Shown one piece after another: positions 18,775-27,971 of a stretch of DNA of 64,000 nt. Source of the DNA: Prochlorococcus sp. AG-347-I04 (lineage in GTDB: Bacteria; Cyanobacteriota; Cyanobacteriia; PCC-6307; Cyanobiaceae); the NCBI GenBank assembly GCA_003281625.1, contig QCBL01000001.1:1-64000 (forward strand). Reading direction: 5' to 3'. Below the pieces are notes generated by a model. It was given only the letters and a program-made list of their open reading frames with translations, did no database searches and had not been told where the DNA came from. How positions within the stretch are numbered: position 1 is the stretch's first letter; each line of letters begins with the position of its first letter. The position numbers and the translations under genes were made by a program.

Positions 18775-20010
18775 TTGAAAAATGCAAATTTAAAATTTTT
18801 TGAATTATCACCCAAATATGAAAGGGATAGTATCAAGTTAGGTTTATCAAGAATTACAAAAGCACTTGAAGAACTTGGTAATCCTTGCGAGAACATTCCT
18901 GCGATACAAATTATTGGAACCAATGGGAAAGGATCAATCGCGGCATATTTAGAAAATATACTTTTTGAAGCTAAAAGAAATTTTGGTGTAACGACATCTC
19001 CACACCTTTTGGACATATGCGAGAGGATTAGAGTCAATAAAAAAAATATCAACAAGACTGATTTTGAAAAAATCTATAGATTAATAGAAGAGAAATTTTC
19101 AACATTTGAATTAACTCCTTTTGAAAAAATCATTTGCTGCGCACTAAATTTCTTTGAAAATAAAAAAGTTGAATTGCTCATTCTTGAAGCTGGCTTAGGA
19201 GGACGATTAGACGCTACAACAGCCCATAAATCTAGACCAATAATTGCTATTGGGAATATTGGCTTAGACCATAAAGAATTTCTTGGAGATACTATTGAAA
19301 AAATTGCCGAAGAAAAATTAGCAGTTATTGAAAAAAACTCAATTGTCATCTCATGCAAACAAAATAGTCAAGTTGAAAATCTAATAACCAAAAAAGTTAA
19401 AGAGGTTGGAGCAGAAATCATCTGGAAAGATTCAATTTCAAACAGCTATGAGCTTGGATTAAAAGGAATTTTTCAAAAGCAAAATGCTTCAGTAGCTGTT
19501 GGAGCAATTGAAGCGTTGAATAATTTGGGATTTAATATAAATGGAACACAGATATTTGAAGGTCTTAAAAAGACATCTTGGAAGGGAAGGCTAGAAATAA
19601 TAAATTTTTTGAACAAAGAAATTCTTGTAGATTGCGCGCATAATTATCCTGCTGCAAAAGCACTCTCTCATGAGCGAAGCAATTGGGAGAATGAAGATAA
19701 AGGAATTTATTGGATTTTAGGCGTCCAAAGACAAAAAGATTTTTACGCAATATTAAAAACCCTTCTTAAGAAAAATGATCACTTATTACTTGTGCCAGTC
19801 CCAAACCAACCAAGTTGGCAATTAAAAGATCTTTCCCAGATTAAGGAAATTGACCTTCAAAAAACAATTGAATTTAAAACATTTGAACTTGCCATTGAAT
19901 ATTTATTTTCCCTAGAAAAATGGCCACCTAATCATCCTGTCCTAACGGGTTCTATTTTTTTAGTTGCTGAATTTATTAAATTTATAAATAAACAGAATTT
20001 TAAATATTAA
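18775..20010 (+). CDS. folC: Dihydrofolate synthase / folylpolyglutamate synthase
   Basis: FolC adds glutamate to dihydropteroate and to folates, using ATP. The Mur-ligase-like P-loop GTNGKGSIAAYLE is at about residues 47-59. The folate-binding segment GVTTSPHLLDICERI, the LEAGLGGRLDATT motif and a late DCAHNYPAA motif (Mur ligase C-terminal domain) follow. Length is 411. The start is TTG at 18775, 11 bp after the argD stop, so argD-folC look cotranscribed. The 3' end overlaps the convergent FAD oxidase gene by 11 bp. Confidence 0.94.
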   Translation: MKNANLKFFELSPKYERDSIKLGLSRITKALEELGNPCENIPAIQIIGTNGKGSIAAYLENILFEAKRNFGVTTSPHLLDICERIRVNKKNINKTDFEKIYRLIEEKFSTFELTPFEKIICCALNFFENKKVELLILEAGLGGRLDATTAHKSRPIIAIGNIGLDHKEFLGDTIEKIAEEKLAVIEKNSIVISCKQNSQVENLITKKVKEVGAEIIWKDSISNSYELGLKGIFQKQNASVAVGAIEALNNLGFNINGTQIFEGLKKTSWKGRLEIINFLNKEILVDCAHNYPAAKALSHERSNWENEDKGIYWILGVQRQKDFYAILKTLLKKNDHLLLVPVPNQPSWQLKDLSQIKEIDLQKTIEFKTFELAIEYLFSLEKWPPNHPVLTGSIFLVAEFIKFINKQNFKY

Positions 20011-21355
20011 ATTGTTCCTTTACTTCCCAACCTTCCAATTTTCCAGGATTTAATAGTCCTTTAGGATCAAATTTTAATTTTGCTTTTACTTGATCTGCGT
20101 CAACCACTCCTAGGCCTCCCCCTTCGACAGTTAAAACATGGGGATTGAAAATAAACGCCCCAAGTTTCTTACAATCTTCCATTATTTCATTTAATTCATC
20201 TATCCCATTCCACCTTAATACAGGTAAAGCCGCTAATCGCGGTGATCCTTGTTGAGAAACTGCCTCTAAATGCCAAAGAACTTTTCTACCCCATTTTTTC
20301 CTCAGAAAATTGATCAATTCTAGTTCATTATTAAGTGGCAAAAGCATCTGTAAATAAGTCCAATTTTTATTCTTAGACCTCATATGAAGAGTTGTATGGT
20401 TCCACACGACTTCAGAAATTCCATTAACGAGTTTTTCTTCTTCCCCAAGGAGGGTAAATTCAACGTTGAATTTTCTACAAATCAACTCGATCGTTTTTGT
20501 TCCTCCAAAAGTAGATTGAATTAATATCTTGTGACTTCTAGCATCACTTTTAAACCATTTTGGCATTTGATCTACAATTTCTTCTTCAAGAATTGCTCCT
20601 AGTTTCAGATCAATTGCTGCACTGGTGAGAGTTTTTAATATTTCTATTGTTTTTTCAAATTCAATACAGTCGATAACTATTGAATACCAATTACGTTTGA
20701 TATCAGTAGCAAGTAGTAAAGAAGTAATTATTCCATTAGTCCCATAAGCATGATTTAGAGGTTCGGATTCTTCAGCATTAAATTTTAATAATTCAGGTTT
20801 TTCATTCATCGTTACTGCCTCTAAGCCAATGAGATTTCCTGGATCTCTTAAAAATCCCCATCTAATTGAACCAATACCTCCTGATCCACCTGCAATAAAA
20901 CCTCCAATTGTTGCAGTTTTCCAAGTACTAGGGAGCAACCTCAATTCCCTCCCATATTTCTCTAATTGTTTATTCAAATCTCCCATAACGCAGCCAGACT
21001 GTACTTTTACAAAACCTGTATCTGGATCAAATTCTTCTAACTTATTAAAGTGACACATCTGCATTACAACTCCCTTGAATAATGGGACAGCTTGTCCATA
21101 ATTACCTGTACCTGAACCCCTTAAAGTAAGTGGGATAGAAAATTCCCAACAAATTTTTACTACTTCCTGTACCGCTTTGTGATCACTAGGTCTTACAACC
21201 AAATCAGCAATACATTCGTCTAATTTTTCAGTAAGGACTGGGGAGTAGTTATAAAAATCTTTTGAAAGCCTTTTTATGTCAGATTGGCTTTCAATAATCT
21301 CTAAGTTGTTAACCTCCCTAAATTTGTCTATAAATTTAAGAGTATTTGATGTCAT
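20000..21355 (-). CDS. FAD-binding oxidoreductase, GlcD-like
   Basis: A 451-residue flavoprotein of the FAD-linked oxidase (VAO/GlcD) family. The FAD-binding half shows VRPSDHKAVQEVVKIC, PLTLRGSGTGNYGQAVP and GGFIAGGSGGIGSIRWG. The C-terminal half ends with KFDPKGLLNPGKLEGWE, the family's usual closing motif. Substrates in this family are 2-hydroxy acids such as glycolate or D-lactate, but nothing here fixes the substrate. It is followed upstream, same strand, by a CodA-like amidohydrolase with a 38-bp gap. The pair may act together, though no joint pathway is known to me. Confidence 0.85.
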   Translation of the reverse strand: MTSNTLKFIDKFREVNNLEIIESQSDIKRLSKDFYNYSPVLTEKLDECIADLVVRPSDHKAVQEVVKICWEFSIPLTLRGSGTGNYGQAVPLFKGVVMQMCHFNKLEEFDPDTGFVKVQSGCVMGDLNKQLEKYGRELRLLPSTWKTATIGGFIAGGSGGIGSIRWGFLRDPGNLIGLEAVTMNEKPELLKFNAEESEPLNHAYGTNGIITSLLLATDIKRNWYSIVIDCIEFEKTIEILKTLTSAAIDLKLGAILEEEIVDQMPKWFKSDARSHKILIQSTFGGTKTIELICRKFNVEFTLLGEEEKLVNGISEVVWNHTTLHMRSKNKNWTYLQMLLPLNNELELINFLRKKWGRKVLWHLEAVSQQGSPRLAALPVLRWNGIDELNEIMEDCKKLGAFIFNPHVLTVEGGGLGVVDADQVKAKLKFDPKGLLNPGKLEGWEVKEQFNI

Positions 21356-21393
21356 TAATTAAATTCTTATTGTTTTGTATATAAATTAGCCAA

Positions 21394-22629
21394 TTAGCAA
21401 TATAAATCGCCTTTTATAAACACTTTTCTTTTTAAGGAACTCGAAAAAACATCTGCCCATCTTTGTGCATCTAAAATCACAAAATCAGCCGGGCAACCCT
21501 TTTTAATTAAACCATCCCACTTTAAGTTTAATAATCTGCTTGGAGCTAAAAAAATAGAAGATAGAGTCATTCTCTCCCAGGGATTTAGTTGAAGCATAGG
21601 TATCGAGCAAGACAACATATAAAAAGGATCAAAATCACCAAATGGGTACCAGGGATCTTGAACGTTATCACTACCTAGAGATACATCCACGTGTGATTTT
21701 TGTAATTGCTTTATTGGAGCAACTGGTCTTTTTAATGAAGTAGTTTTATTACTTCGATTGAGCAGCCAAAAATTTGTTAGAGGTAAAGCAATAACCTTAA
21801 TATTTTTCTCAGCCATTTTTTCTCCTAAATTTAAAATCTCACTATGACTTAGTGAAATAAGACTACTCAAATGACTACAAGTAATTGGAATACTTTTGAT
21901 TTTTAAATTTTCGATTGTCTCCAATAAAACCTTTATTCCGGCTCCAGGCTCAATGATCGATTCGTCTATATGCAAATCAATTTCTAATTTATATTTACTA
22001 GCTAGAAGAAGCATCTTTGCGAGAAATTTGCTTGTATCTTTTTTATTGAAAGGAGGAACAAGTACACCTCCTAAAATACCTCCATTGGAGGAAAATATTT
22101 TTGCCAAATCTTCTCCATAAGTTGTATCCCAGAATTCCAATGGAGCTAAAGCAACGAATTGTAAAGTCAACTCAGATGAAAATTTTTTTTGTAATTTAAA
22201 AAGTTCAATCCAAATCTCAATAGATTGACTTTTGTAAGTATCAATATGACTTCTAATAGCTCGGTATCCATTTTGTATGGCAAGTTTTAATGATTTCTCA
22301 ACTCTTTCAAGAACCTTATCTGTAGTTCTAGTTTTATGTTCTTCAAGATTTACTGATAATGCGCCTTCATAGTTTGATTCCAGATTAGGGAAGTCCGCCC
22401 ATGTAAAAGATTTATCAAAATGTGAATGCGTTTCAACAAATCTTGGAAATAAAATATTTTTTGGTTTTGTAACTTTATTTTTTAAAGGCTTTAACTCAGA
22501 AACAAATCCATCCTCCCAACTAATGGAAACCGAACATAAATCCTCTATATCGATAATGAGGTTATCTATATCTTCTATTAAACAAAGGCTTCTGGGAATA
22601 AGAACCTCGGCTGTGCCGGAATTACTCAA
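21394..22629 (-). CDS. CodA-like amidohydrolase (putative cytosine deaminase)
   Basis: A 411-residue metal-dependent hydrolase of the amidohydrolase superfamily. Metal ligands are visible in ETHSHFDKSF (HxH), DLHIDES, TCSHLSSL and GSDNVQDPWYPFG. The last matches the Asp-containing DPWYP signature of cytosine deaminase, suggesting deamination of cytosine or a related N-heterocycle to recover nitrogen. Overall similarity by eye is moderate, so another cyclic amidine substrate is possible. The gene is upstream of, and likely cotranscribed with, the FAD oxidoreductase. The tRNA-His gene lies 131 bp upstream on the other strand. Confidence 0.8.
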   Translation of the reverse strand: MSNSGTAEVLIPRSLCLIEDIDNLIIDIEDLCSVSISWEDGFVSELKPLKNKVTKPKNILFPRFVETHSHFDKSFTWADFPNLESNYEGALSVNLEEHKTRTTDKVLERVEKSLKLAIQNGYRAIRSHIDTYKSQSIEIWIELFKLQKKFSSELTLQFVALAPLEFWDTTYGEDLAKIFSSNGGILGGVLVPPFNKKDTSKFLAKMLLLASKYKLEIDLHIDESIIEPGAGIKVLLETIENLKIKSIPITCSHLSSLISLSHSEILNLGEKMAEKNIKVIALPLTNFWLLNRSNKTTSLKRPVAPIKQLQKSHVDVSLGSDNVQDPWYPFGDFDPFYMLSCSIPMLQLNPWERMTLSSIFLAPSRLLNLKWDGLIKKGCPADFVILDAQRWADVFSSSLKRKVFIKGDLYC

Positions 22630-22759
22630 ATTTTTAAATTTTCTTTTATTTTAAATCATAAGAAAAAACTTTACTGAATTAGAAAATAATTCAAATTTCG
22701 CTAAAAGATCAAAATTACTATGAAAAATTCCCCTTGAGTTGTTAAATTTATAAATGTGA

Positions 22760-22833
22760 GGCGGGCGTCGCCAAGTGGTTAAGGCAGCGGCTTGTGGCGC
22801 CGCTATTCGGGGGTTCGAATCCCCTCGCTCGCC
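22760..22833 (+). tRNA. tRNA-His (anticodon GTG)
   Basis: Acceptor stem gcgggcg/cgctcgc (22761-22767 with 22826-22832), plus the encoded G-1 at 22760 opposite C73 at 22833, diagnostic of bacterial tRNA-His. The anticodon stem gcggc/gccgc encloses loop TTGTGGC, giving anticodon GTG. T loop TTCGAAT is present. CCA is not encoded. Confidence 0.97.
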
Positions 22834-22905
22834 CTCAAAAAAATTGCAGCAAAATTAATTAAATTGTAATTTTGTATTAAAGAATCATAAAAAATCCCTA
22901 GCAAA

Positions 22906-24300
22906 GTGCTAACAAAAACAAAAACAGACGGAAAAAAATTTAAAAAGAATTCAACTACTAGCAGTTATTGGATAACCACATTTGGATGCCAAATGAACAA
23001 AGCTGATTCGGAGAGAATGGCTGGGACATTAGAGAAAATGGGATACACCAGAGCAGATAATGAATTAAATGCCGATCTGGTCTTGTACAATACATGCACT
23101 ATTAGAGATAATGCAGAGCAAAAAGTTTATAGCTTTCTAGGAAGACAAGCAAAAAGAAAGCACAAAACACCTAGCTTAAAACTCGTTGTTGCAGGTTGCC
23201 TCGCTCAGCAAGAAGGGGAGTCCTTACTAAGAAGAGTCCCAGAACTTGATCTGGTTATGGGGCCTCAACATGTAAATAATCTTGAGAATCTTCTGGGGAA
23301 AGTTGATTTAGGAAATCAAGTTGCTGCTACAGAAGAAACCTTCATTTCCGAAGATATAACAAGTGCTAGAAGAGAAAGCTCTATTTGTGGCTGGGTTAAT
23401 ATCATTTATGGATGTAATGAAAGATGTTCATATTGTGTAGTTCCCTCTGTCAGAGGAAAAGAGCAATCAAGATATCCAAATGCGATAAAAAATGAAATCC
23501 AAAAATTAGCGGATGATAATTTTAAAGAAATTACTCTTTTGGGTCAGAACATTGATGCTTATGGTAGAGACCTTCCAGGAACTACAAAAGAGGGGAGAAA
23601 AGAAAATACTCTCACTGATCTTTTGTATTATATTCATGATGTTAAAGGAATTCGCAGAATAAGGTTTGCTACTAGTCATCCAAGATATTTTTCAAAAAGG
23701 TTGATTCAAGCTTGTTATGAACTTGATAAAGTCTGTGAACATTTTCATATCCCCTTCCAAAGTGGAAATGATGAAATTTTAAAGCAAATGTCCAGAGGAT
23801 ACACTATTAAAAAATATAAAAATATTATTGAGAATATAAGATCATTAATGCCAGATGCATCAATCACAGCTGACGCAATAGTTGCTTTCCCAGGAGAAAC
23901 CGAACAACAATATCAAGATACATTAAAGCTAATTTCTGAAATTGAATTTGATCAGGTGAATACAGCAGCATACTCTCCAAGACCAAACACGCCTGCAGCG
24001 GTTTGGGCGAATCAACTTTCGGAAGAGGTGAAAAAAACCAGATTACAGGAAATTAATGATTTGGTCGAGAAAACTGCTAGGAGGAGAAATCAAAGATATA
24101 TCAACAATATAGAAAGCGTTTTAATTGAGGGTTTAAATCCAAAAAATTCCGCGCAAATTATGGGTAGAACTAGAACAAATAGATTAACTTTCATAGAGAT
24201 TCCCAAAAACATTAGCTTTAATTTTTCATTGGGAGATGAGATAGATGTAAGAATAAATGAAGCAAGACCTTTTTCTTTAACAGGCGAACTTTATTTATGA
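22906..24300 (+). CDS. miaB: tRNA-2-methylthio-N6-dimethylallyladenosine synthase MiaB
   Basis: This radical-SAM methylthiotransferase modifies i6A37 in tRNAs. The N-terminal UPF0004 domain carries its cluster cysteines (TFGCQMN, NTCTIRD, VAGCLAQ). The radical-SAM cluster is CNERCSYC at about residues 169-176. A C-terminal TRAM domain (about 395-460) follows. Length is 464. The start is GTG at 22906, preceded by a short AT-rich gap after tRNA-His. ddl follows after 11 bp. The assignment as MiaB rather than the RimO or MtaB relatives rests on the overall pattern and length. Confidence 0.93.
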   Translation: MLTKTKTDGKKFKKNSTTSSYWITTFGCQMNKADSERMAGTLEKMGYTRADNELNADLVLYNTCTIRDNAEQKVYSFLGRQAKRKHKTPSLKLVVAGCLAQQEGESLLRRVPELDLVMGPQHVNNLENLLGKVDLGNQVAATEETFISEDITSARRESSICGWVNIIYGCNERCSYCVVPSVRGKEQSRYPNAIKNEIQKLADDNFKEITLLGQNIDAYGRDLPGTTKEGRKENTLTDLLYYIHDVKGIRRIRFATSHPRYFSKRLIQACYELDKVCEHFHIPFQSGNDEILKQMSRGYTIKKYKNIIENIRSLMPDASITADAIVAFPGETEQQYQDTLKLISEIEFDQVNTAAYSPRPNTPAAVWANQLSEEVKKTRLQEINDLVEKTARRRNQRYINNIESVLIEGLNPKNSAQIMGRTRTNRLTFIEIPKNISFNFSLGDEIDVRINEARPFSLTGELYL

Positions 24301-24311
24301 TTTTTTTCTAA

Positions 24312-25379
24312 ATGATCGGGGGTAAGAAAAAATGTATTGGGTTAATATTTGGCGGGAATTCCAATGAACATGAAGTATCGATATCCTCTGCAAAAACAGT
24401 TTATCAAGCATTCAATGCAGAAATAAATAAAGAACGTTTTACAGTTAAAGCCTTTTACATAAACAAATATGGAGAATGGCTTGATAGCGCTAGTTCAGAA
24501 AAAATCCTAATTGGAGAAATTGAAAACAATAAAACAAAAAAACAAGCAACTTTTAATCAAGAAAAAATTAACTTCCTTGAAGGAATTGAATTTCAAAATA
24601 TTGATGTTTGGTTTCCTCTTTTACATGGATTTAATGGTGAAGACGGATCAATTCATGGCCTACTGAGATTTACAAAGAAACCCTTAGTAGGATGTGGAAT
24701 TTTAGGCTCTGCACTTGGAATGGATAAAATATTGATGAAAACAATTTTCTCAAATCTTAAACTTCCACAAGTTAAATATCTAGTTTTTGAAAATGAAGAT
24801 TTAAACGATGAGAAAGTTAAAAATAAGTTAGTTAATGAAATTTTAAAAAAATTAAATTTTCCTGTTTTTGTTAAGCCCTCGAACTCTGGTTCATCTCTTG
24901 GCATCTCCAAAGTCATAAATAAATCAGAAATATTACAAGCATTAGAAAAGGCTCGAGAAATAGATCCAAGAATCTTAATAGAGGAAGGTTTAAAGGTAAG
25001 GGAGATTGAATGCGGAATAATTGGGGATTCAAAACTCTTTGCCTCTGAGATAGGCGAAGTAAATTATAAAAGTGATTGGTACGATTACGATTCAAAATAT
25101 TACTCAAATAATAAAATAATTATCCCGGCTCAAATAGATCCTAAAATCACAAAAGAAATTAAAGAAATTGCTATTAAGAGTTGTAAAGCGCTAAATATCT
25201 TTGGTTTTGCAAGAGTAGATTTCTTTTTAGATAAATCTTCAAATAAAATTTTATTAAATGAGATTAATACAATTCCTGGTTTTACAAAAAATAGTATGTT
25301 TCCAATGCTTTGGGAAGCTTCAGGTTTAAAAATCGAACAACTTGTGGCTAAACTAGTAGATATATCTTTAGATTTGTAA
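24312..25379 (+). CDS. ddl: D-alanine--D-alanine ligase
   Basis: This ATP-grasp enzyme makes the D-Ala-D-Ala dipeptide of peptidoglycan. The N-terminal FGGNSNEHEVSISSA motif, the HGFNGEDGSIHGLL segment, FVKPSNSGSSLGISKV for ATP binding, and the metal-binding LLNEINTIPGFTKNSMFP near the C-terminus are all present. Length is 355, normal. It begins an apparent unit ddl - membrane protein - ftsQ - ftsZ, a reduced version of the division/cell-wall cluster. Confidence 0.95.
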   Translation: MIGGKKKCIGLIFGGNSNEHEVSISSAKTVYQAFNAEINKERFTVKAFYINKYGEWLDSASSEKILIGEIENNKTKKQATFNQEKINFLEGIEFQNIDVWFPLLHGFNGEDGSIHGLLRFTKKPLVGCGILGSALGMDKILMKTIFSNLKLPQVKYLVFENEDLNDEKVKNKLVNEILKKLNFPVFVKPSNSGSSLGISKVINKSEILQALEKAREIDPRILIEEGLKVREIECGIIGDSKLFASEIGEVNYKSDWYDYDSKYYSNNKIIIPAQIDPKITKEIKEIAIKSCKALNIFGFARVDFFLDKSSNKILLNEINTIPGFTKNSMFPMLWEASGLKIEQLVAKLVDISLDL

Positions 25380-25388
25380 TTTAAATAA

Positions 25389-25799
25389 ATGTTGCATGGA
25401 CTTCTTTGGTTACCATTACTTCTAATCTTCATTTTATTGACAGCACTTGGATGGTTAGAAAGAAGAAGGCAAAATCTTTTTAGAAGTTGGGCGAGTGATT
25501 CTGAACTGTGTAAGTTAGATAGTTCAGGTGCAGCTTCCTTAAAGGATGGGGAGTTAAAGTGGAGCGCATTTGAAGCTGGTAAATTTGAAGAAAAAGATAG
25601 TTTTACAATAAAGAAACTAGAATTAGTTGAATTAATGGCGCTAACTTCAGGGGAAGCTCCTCTAACAAATGAATCTCAAGGCAAGTGCAGGTTGAGATTA
25701 GTAGGTGATGGGAAAGAGATGGATGTCCCATTTTCAGATGCAGAGCAAGCTAGAGAATGGATGGATCAATTGATGGAAAAAGCTCGATGTGATTTGTGA
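25389..25799 (+). CDS. Membrane-anchored conserved cyanobacterial protein, function unknown
   Basis: The 136-residue product opens with a transmembrane segment (residues 3-22, GLLWLPLLLIFILLTALGW). A basic ERRRQ stop-transfer follows, then a soluble domain of about 110 residues rich in acidic and polar residues. I do not recognise a named domain. It sits between ddl and ftsQ and overlaps the ftsQ GTG by four bases, so it is translationally coupled to ftsQ. A link to cell-wall or division work is inferred from position only. Confidence 0.75.
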   Translation: MLHGLLWLPLLLIFILLTALGWLERRRQNLFRSWASDSELCKLDSSGAASLKDGELKWSAFEAGKFEEKDSFTIKKLELVELMALTSGEAPLTNESQGKCRLRLVGDGKEMDVPFSDAEQAREWMDQLMEKARCDL

Positions 25800-26521
25800 A
25801 AAACCAAAAAAAAATCAACCATAGAAGCTTTTTTTTTCTAATTTCATTTTTCTTTTTAACAAGCTTATTTAGCATAAAAACTCTTAAAAAAGTTTATATT
25901 CACGACATTAGGATTTCTGGCAGTGAATTATTTTCGCAGAATGACTTGGTAAAAAATTCCTCTTTAAATTTTCCGATTCGATTAATTTTTGTTGAAACTA
26001 ATTTGTTAGAAAAAGAGTTAAAACAAAATTTATCTCTTAAATATGTTTCGGTAAACAGAGAATTATTTCCTTTTGGTTTGAAAGTTCATATTAATTCAAG
26101 AATCCCAATAGCTTATGGCGAGAGAATATTAAACAACGAAAAAATATTAGGCTTCATCGATAAAGATGGAATTTTTATAAACAAACAAAATGTGAATGAA
26201 AAAAATTTGAATAAATTAACCATACAAGTTTTTGGATGGAAAGAAAAATTTAAAAAAATATTATCTGAAATTTTTATCGCTATGGAGAATTATAATTTAG
26301 AGATAGTTAAAATAACTTTTTCATCCGATGGATTTCTAACTGTTGAGGAAAAAGATTTAAGAACGATATTTTTGGGATTCAAACCAAATTTAATCAAACA
26401 TCAATTACAAATAATCAATAATCTTAAAAATGAATTTAACAAAAATAGCTTTTCAAAAAAAATAGATAATATTGATCTTACTAATCCAGATAAACCAAAA
26501 ATAAAAGTGTTCAAACCCTAA
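25796..26521 (+). CDS. ftsQ: Cell division protein FtsQ/DivIB
   Basis: FtsQ is a bitopic divisome protein that links early and late division proteins. The 241-residue product has a basic N-terminus, one transmembrane helix at about residues 11-28, then a POTRA domain (about 33-100: VYIHDIRISGSELFSQNDLV...) and a beta domain. Sequence conservation is low, as usual for FtsQ. The call rests on architecture and place just before ftsZ. The start is GTG at 25796, overlapping the previous gene. It is Lys/Asn/Ile-rich, in line with the AT-rich genome. Confidence 0.85.
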   Translation: MKNQKKINHRSFFFLISFFFLTSLFSIKTLKKVYIHDIRISGSELFSQNDLVKNSSLNFPIRLIFVETNLLEKELKQNLSLKYVSVNRELFPFGLKVHINSRIPIAYGERILNNEKILGFIDKDGIFINKQNVNEKNLNKLTIQVFGWKEKFKKILSEIFIAMENYNLEIVKITFSSDGFLTVEEKDLRTIFLGFKPNLIKHQLQIINNLKNEFNKNSFSKKIDNIDLTNPDKPKIKVFKP

Positions 26522-26699
26522 TATTTGAAAAAGGATTCTGAGTAATTTTTTTTAATTATTGTAGTGTTGATATGGGTTTTGCATTCAAACAAAATATTTA
26601 ATAAATAAATATTTCTAGGATTTTCCTCAACAAATTCCTACAGATGAGCTCAGTAAGTCCATAATACACCCAATACTAATATTAGATTCCTATTAAGAG

Positions 26700-27815
26700 A
26701 TGAGCTTCGGTAACAATCCAAATTTTGATCAATCGAGAGAAATCCTTCCAAGCCAAAGCGCTAAAATAGAAGTTATTGGTGTAGGTGGTGGTGGCAGTAA
26801 TGCAGTCAATAGAATGATTAATAGTGATTTAGAAGGTGTTTCATTTAGAGTCCTTAATACCGACGCACAAGCCCTACTACAATCTTCTGCAGAGAGTAGA
26901 GTTCAACTTGGACAAAACCTCACTAGAGGTTTAGGTGCCGGTGGTAATCCAAGTATTGGACAAAAAGCAGCCGAAGAATCCAAAGAAGAGCTTCAACAAG
27001 CATTAGATGGGTCTGATCTAGTATTTATAGCCGCTGGAATGGGCGGAGGAACTGGTACAGGAGCAGCACCAGTTGTTGCAGAAGTAGCCAAACAAAGCGG
27101 GGCACTAACAGTTGGTATAGTAACCAAACCATTTTCTTTTGAAGGTAAAAGAAGAATGCGTCAAGCAGAGGAGGGGATCGTTAGACTAGCAGAAAACGTT
27201 GATACTCTAATAGTTATCCCAAATGACCGATTAAAAGACGTTATAGCAGGAGCTCCTCTTCAAGAGGCATTTAGAAATGCTGATGATGTTCTGAGGATGG
27301 GTGTTAAAGGCATTAGTGACATAATTACTTGCCCAGGATTAGTTAATGTAGATTTTGCCGACGTAAGATCAGTTATGACCGAAGCTGGTACTGCTCTTCT
27401 CGGAATAGGTATAGGTTCAGGGAGATCGAGAGCTATAGAAGCAGCACAGGCAGCAATGAATAGTCCTTTATTAGAGGCAGCTAGAATTGATGGAGCTAAA
27501 GGCTGTGTTATAAATATTACTGGAGGCAAAGACATGACTTTAGAAGACATGACCTCCGCATCTGAAATTATTTATGATGTTGTTGATCAAGAAGCAAATA
27601 TTATTGTTGGTGCAGTGGTCGATGAGGCAATGGAAGGAGAAATACAAGTTACTGTAATTGCTACAGGATTTGAAACAACCCAACCATTAAACCAGCAAAG
27701 AATAAAAAACAGATTATCTAATCAACCCTTATATAATTATTCCGAAAATAAAGAATCAGGAGCTAGTATTCCTGAGTTTTTGAGATTAAGGCAAAATAAA
27801 AAAGATATAGGTTAA
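26700..27815 (+). CDS. ftsZ: Cell division GTPase FtsZ
   Basis: This tubulin-like GTPase forms the cytokinetic ring. GTP-binding motifs are [13 protein letters not shown] near residue 28 and the tubulin signature [14 protein letters not shown] near residue 115. The NDRLKDV and DFADVRSVM segments follow. The short C-terminal peptide IPEFLRLRQ, which docks membrane partners such as Ftn2, is intact. Length is 371. There is a 178-bp leader after ftsQ that probably contains an ftsZ promoter. The SRP RNA gene lies 14 bp downstream on the other strand. Confidence 0.97.
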   Translation: MSFGNNPNFDQSREILPSQSAKIEVIGVGGGGSNAVNRMINSDLEGVSFRVLNTDAQALLQSSAESRVQLGQNLTRGLGAGGNPSIGQKAAEESKEELQQALDGSDLVFIAAGMGGGTGTGAAPVVAEVAKQSGALTVGIVTKPFSFEGKRRMRQAEEGIVRLAENVDTLIVIPNDRLKDVIAGAPLQEAFRNADDVLRMGVKGISDIITCPGLVNVDFADVRSVMTEAGTALLGIGIGSGRSRAIEAAQAAMNSPLLEAARIDGAKGCVINITGGKDMTLEDMTSASEIIYDVVDQEANIIVGAVVDEAMEGEIQVTVIATGFETTQPLNQQRIKNRLSNQPLYNYSENKESGASIPEFLRLRQNKKDIG

Positions 27816-27829
27816 AAGGTAAAATAGAG

Positions 27830-27925
27830 TGACTCGGTTATCTCGCCTGCCTCAAGCATCCCTTGTGGCTGCTACCTTCCGGTCCTGACCAGGTTTAGGC
27901 GTTAAAACCGCGAAAGGCCGAGTCA
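27830..27925 (-). ncRNA. ffs: Signal recognition particle RNA (small 4.5S type)
   Basis: Read on the minus strand, the sequence holds the universal SRP helix 8 core: GGTCAGGACCGGAAGGTAGC, with the conserved GGAA tetraloop and flanking asymmetric loop that bind Ffh. The ends pair as gactcgg/ccgagtc (27831-27837 with 27918-27924), giving one long hairpin of about 96 nt, the small bacterial type without an Alu domain. It is convergent with ftsZ and divergent from panB. Ends are set by the closing stem and are uncertain by a few bases. Confidence 0.95.
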
Positions 27926-27927
27926 GA

Positions 27928-27933
27928 ATCATA
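27928..27933 (-). promoter_or_regulatory. Probable -10 box of the SRP RNA gene
   Basis: On the minus strand TATGAT lies just upstream of the RNA's closing stem, so transcription would begin about 4-7 bases later, matching the predicted 5' end. No strong -35 hexamer is visible. The call is by position. Confidence 0.45.
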
Positions 27934-27971
27934 CTAGCAATTCTTGATTAAAAAAGATACATAAACTTATT

